NCBI GenBank assembly: GCA_008363265.1
Contig: RHKR01000143.1
Span: forward strand, 1 to 6,379
Origin: Chlorobiota bacterium
GTDB taxonomy: Bacteria > Bacteroidota > Ignavibacteria > Ignavibacteriales > Ignavibacteriaceae
DNA length: 6,379 nucleotides
Reading direction: 5' to 3'
A program made the position numbers and the translations under genes. Positions 4,993 to 6,379 of the stretch are shown in pieces. The first letter of the stretch is position 1; each line of letters begins with the position of its first letter. The notes beneath the pieces are model-generated. The model worked only from the letters and a program-made list of their open reading frames with translations. It did no database searches and had not been told where the DNA came from.

Positions 4993-6379
4993 TGCATCAC
5001 CTTCAACCCGTATATGTTTCTTCTCCTGAACAGGAGCGAGTTCCACTATATCCGCTACAGTAATTGTCGCAGAAACTTCCTCATTTATTTGCTCGTTAGG
5101 AATTTCAACGAGTCTGAGCAGGTGCCGTTTAATTGCTGCTTCAGCGATATTTCTTACCATTCTGGCGTTCGAGAATGTTTTATCCCGCTGGCGGTAGCGT
5201 TCATTAAAATAGCCTCTGAGCTTTGTCTGCGTCTCTTCCGACATCTTAAGATCTTTTGATTTAAAGATGTTGATCGCAATGCTGACGAGTTCATCGGGGG
5301 TGTAATCCTCGAACAGAATGAACTTGGTAAATCTCGATTTAAGACCGGCGTTACTGTCGAGGAATTTCTCCATATCCTCGGTGTAACCGGCTGCGATCAC
5401 GATGAACTTGCCACGGTCGTCTTCCATCCGTTTCAGAAGTGTATCGATTGCTTCTTTGCCAAAATCACTTCCGGAGTTGTCGCCGGCTTTTACAAGAGTG
5501 TAGGCCTCATCAATGAACAATGTTCCACCGATCGACTGATTTATAACCTCGGTTGTTTTTGATGCGGTTTGGCCGACATAACTTGAAACGAGGGTTTGTC
5601 GATCGGTCTCGACCAAATGTCCTTTCGGTAGAATACCCAAGGCGGAATAAATATCGCTGAAAATTCTTGCCACGGTGGTTTTACCGGTACCCGGGTTACC
5701 GAGGAAAATTATGTGATCTGAAAATTTATTCTGAAGATTTTCGCCACGCTCGAAATAGAACCTTGCGATCTTGACCAGTTCATTGATCTCTTTTTTTACA
5801 AGGTTCAGACCCATGAGTCCGTTAAGTTTATCGAGAGATTCTTTAAGTTTTTCCTCATTTATTCCGACGTCAAACTGCTTGCCTTCATCTTTCTTGAAAA
5901 CTGCAGCAATATCCTCAGGCTCAAAAGTAGTGAGCGACTCAGGTGTCCGCATTCCGGGAGGAAGTTTAAGGTACCGTTTACTTAGGCGCATCTTTGCGTC
6001 GTCGTAGGTGTTCCTCACAAGGCGGCCGTTACCGAAGGTTTTATCGCGGTTACGGTAGAGATTTGTAAACTCTTTGTGCAACAGTGTTTTGGCGCCTTCA
6101 GAAAGAGTATAGTCTTCCTTCTTTGCCATCATGTCGAAAATTTGGATCATTTCATCTGGTGTGTAATCCTCGAAATTGAAAAACTGAGTGAACCGCGACT
6201 TCATTCCCGGGTTTGACTCCAGAAAATCATTCATCTCATTGGGATAACCAGCAACAATTGTTACGAACTCACCAGCCTTGTCTTCCATCCTCTTCAAAAG
6301 GGTATCGATGGCTTCCTGACCGAAGTCCTGACCGCTGCCTCCTTTTTTAACGAGGGTATAAGCCTCATCAATAAAGAGG
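4180..6379 (-). CDS. Multi-module CbbX/SpoVK-type AAA+ ATPase (N-terminus outside window)
   Basis: The minus-strand frame stays open to the right edge, so the gene starts beyond it; 732 residues are visible. They contain three tandem AAA+ modules of the CbxX/CfqX (CbbX, SpoVK, EccA-like) family. Module 1 is cut by the edge, starting at its Walker B (LFIDEAYTL, Asp4-Glu5). Module 2 has Walker A GNPGTGKTT (227-235), pore-loop-like YVGQT (Tyr267), Walker B Asp290-Glu291, Arg349 in SRF and sensor-2-like SNARMVRN (403-410). Module 3 has the same at 516-524, Tyr556, Asp579-Glu580, Arg634 and GNARTVRN (688-695). All nucleotide motifs in view are intact, so modules 2 and 3 should hydrolyse ATP. Family members are ring-forming remodelling ATPases, such as the red-type Rubisco activase CbbX. 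No Rubisco or secretion gene is near, so the client is unknown. The gene converges on yhhQ, five bases apart. A TTG at 6295-6297 is not the start, because the conserved module continues upstream. Confidence 0.93.
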   Translation of the reverse strand, partial: LFIDEAYTLVKKGGSGQDFGQEAIDTLLKRMEDKAGEFVTIVAGYPNEMNDFLESNPGMKSRFTQFFNFEDYTPDEMIQIFDMMAKKEDYTLSEGAKTLLHKEFTNLYRNRDKTFGNGRLVRNTYDDAKMRLSKRYLKLPPGMRTPESLTTFEPEDIAAVFKKDEGKQFDVGINEEKLKESLDKLNGLMGLNLVKKEINELVKIARFYFERGENLQNKFSDHIIFLGNPGTGKTTVARIFSDIYSALGILPKGHLVETDRQTLVSSYVGQTASKTTEVINQSIGGTLFIDEAYTLVKAGDNSGSDFGKEAIDTLLKRMEDDRGKFIVIAAGYTEDMEKFLDSNAGLKSRFTKFILFEDYTPDELVSIAINIFKSKDLKMSEETQTKLRGYFNERYRQRDKTFSNARMVRNIAEAAIKRHLLRLVEIPNEQINEEVSATITVADIVELAPVQEKKHIRVEGDAKLLEQHLKELDSLTGLSEVKKATEKLISSLKIAKLREERGLKVIKKNLHVVFMGNPGTGKTTVARLLSKIYKELGLLEKGHLIEVDRSSLVAGYQGQTAQKTEDVIKKALGGTLFIDEAYTLSRGANDFGQEAIDTLLKRMEDYSDQLVVIVAGYPNEMRNFLDSNPGLQSRFTNFFMFEDYAPEEMLEITRVLSEKSGYKIDDGALAHLTEVFTSIYENRDQNFGNARTVRNVLYKAIGNQEERILTLSNLSDEDLVKITIEDVQNLDL
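5038..5856 (-). repeat. AAA+ module 2
   Basis: This is the middle, complete module, from EKLKESLDKLNGLMGL to just past ITVADIVELA. Walker A lysine is residue 233 and Walker B is Asp290-Glu291. It has the longest stretch after Walker B (VKAGDNSGSD) and is the most divergent of the three in the segment after AGY (TEDMEKFLDSNAGLKSRF). Confidence 0.85.
5893..6379 (-). repeat. AAA+ module 1 (cut by the window edge)
   Basis: Only the half from Walker B onward is visible: LFIDEAYTLVKKGGSGQDFG, VAGYPNEM, the SRF arginine at residue 62 and GNGRLVRN at 116-123. Its Walker A and pore loop must lie to the right of the window. In the segment after AGY it matches module 3 at 23 of 32 residues and module 2 at 20 of 32 (hand count). 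Confidence 0.85.

Noticed and set aside
4975..5259. Plus-strand frame of 94 codons opposite the AAA+ gene
   Set aside because: The antisense strand of a conserved coding region shows no recognisable domain and no supporting ribosome site.
4180..6297. Taking TTG at 6295-6297 as the ATPase start
   Set aside because: The frame continues upstream through DFGQEAIDTL and the Walker B motif LFIDEAYTL to the window edge, so this TTG is an internal leucine codon.
4180..6379. A Rubisco activase (CbbX) or type VII secretion EccA assignment
   Set aside because: The modules belong to the same AAA+ family, but the tandem layout differs and no Rubisco or secretion gene is nearby. Only the family is claimed.

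Overview
The window reads as ordinary chromosomal DNA of moderate GC from a Gram-negative-type bacterium, most likely in the Bacteroidota/Ignavibacteria (FCB) neighbourhood. This is an inference. It rests on a good match to the Bacteroidota-type promoter (TAnnTTTG with an upstream TTG) ahead of the PspC gene, on a gene start with an A-rich leader and no Shine-Dalgarno (2670), and on the general look of the proteins. No marker gene fixes the phylum. I see no rRNA, tRNA, CRISPR array, insertion sequence or phage gene.

Layout. Positions 1-1071 (+) hold the 3' part of a NorM-type MATE efflux transporter whose N-terminus lies outside the window. After a 98-base gap with a candidate promoter comes a compact two-gene unit, 1170-1595 and 1585-2520 (+). 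It encodes a PspC-domain membrane protein and a LiaF-like membrane protein; the reading frames overlap by 11 bases and the unit ends in a strong intrinsic terminator at 2539-2567. Next are 2670-3377 (+), a conserved Cys-containing protein of unknown function, and, 26 bases later, 3404-4174 (+), a YhhQ/VUT-family transporter for queuosine precursors. The rest of the window, 4180 to the right edge (-), is one long open frame. It encodes a protein with at least three tandem CbbX/SpoVK-type AAA+ ATPase modules, and its N-terminus lies beyond the window.

How the genes relate. The PspC/LiaF-like pair is a plausible envelope-stress sensing or response module, with no kinase or regulator beside it. 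The unknown Cys protein and the YhhQ transporter are probably co-transcribed. The AAA+ gene converges on the YhhQ gene with only five bases between stop codons and has no evident functional tie to it. The most unusual object is the tandem AAA+ protein. The rest are recognisable families, and I do not see a clear new multi-gene system here.
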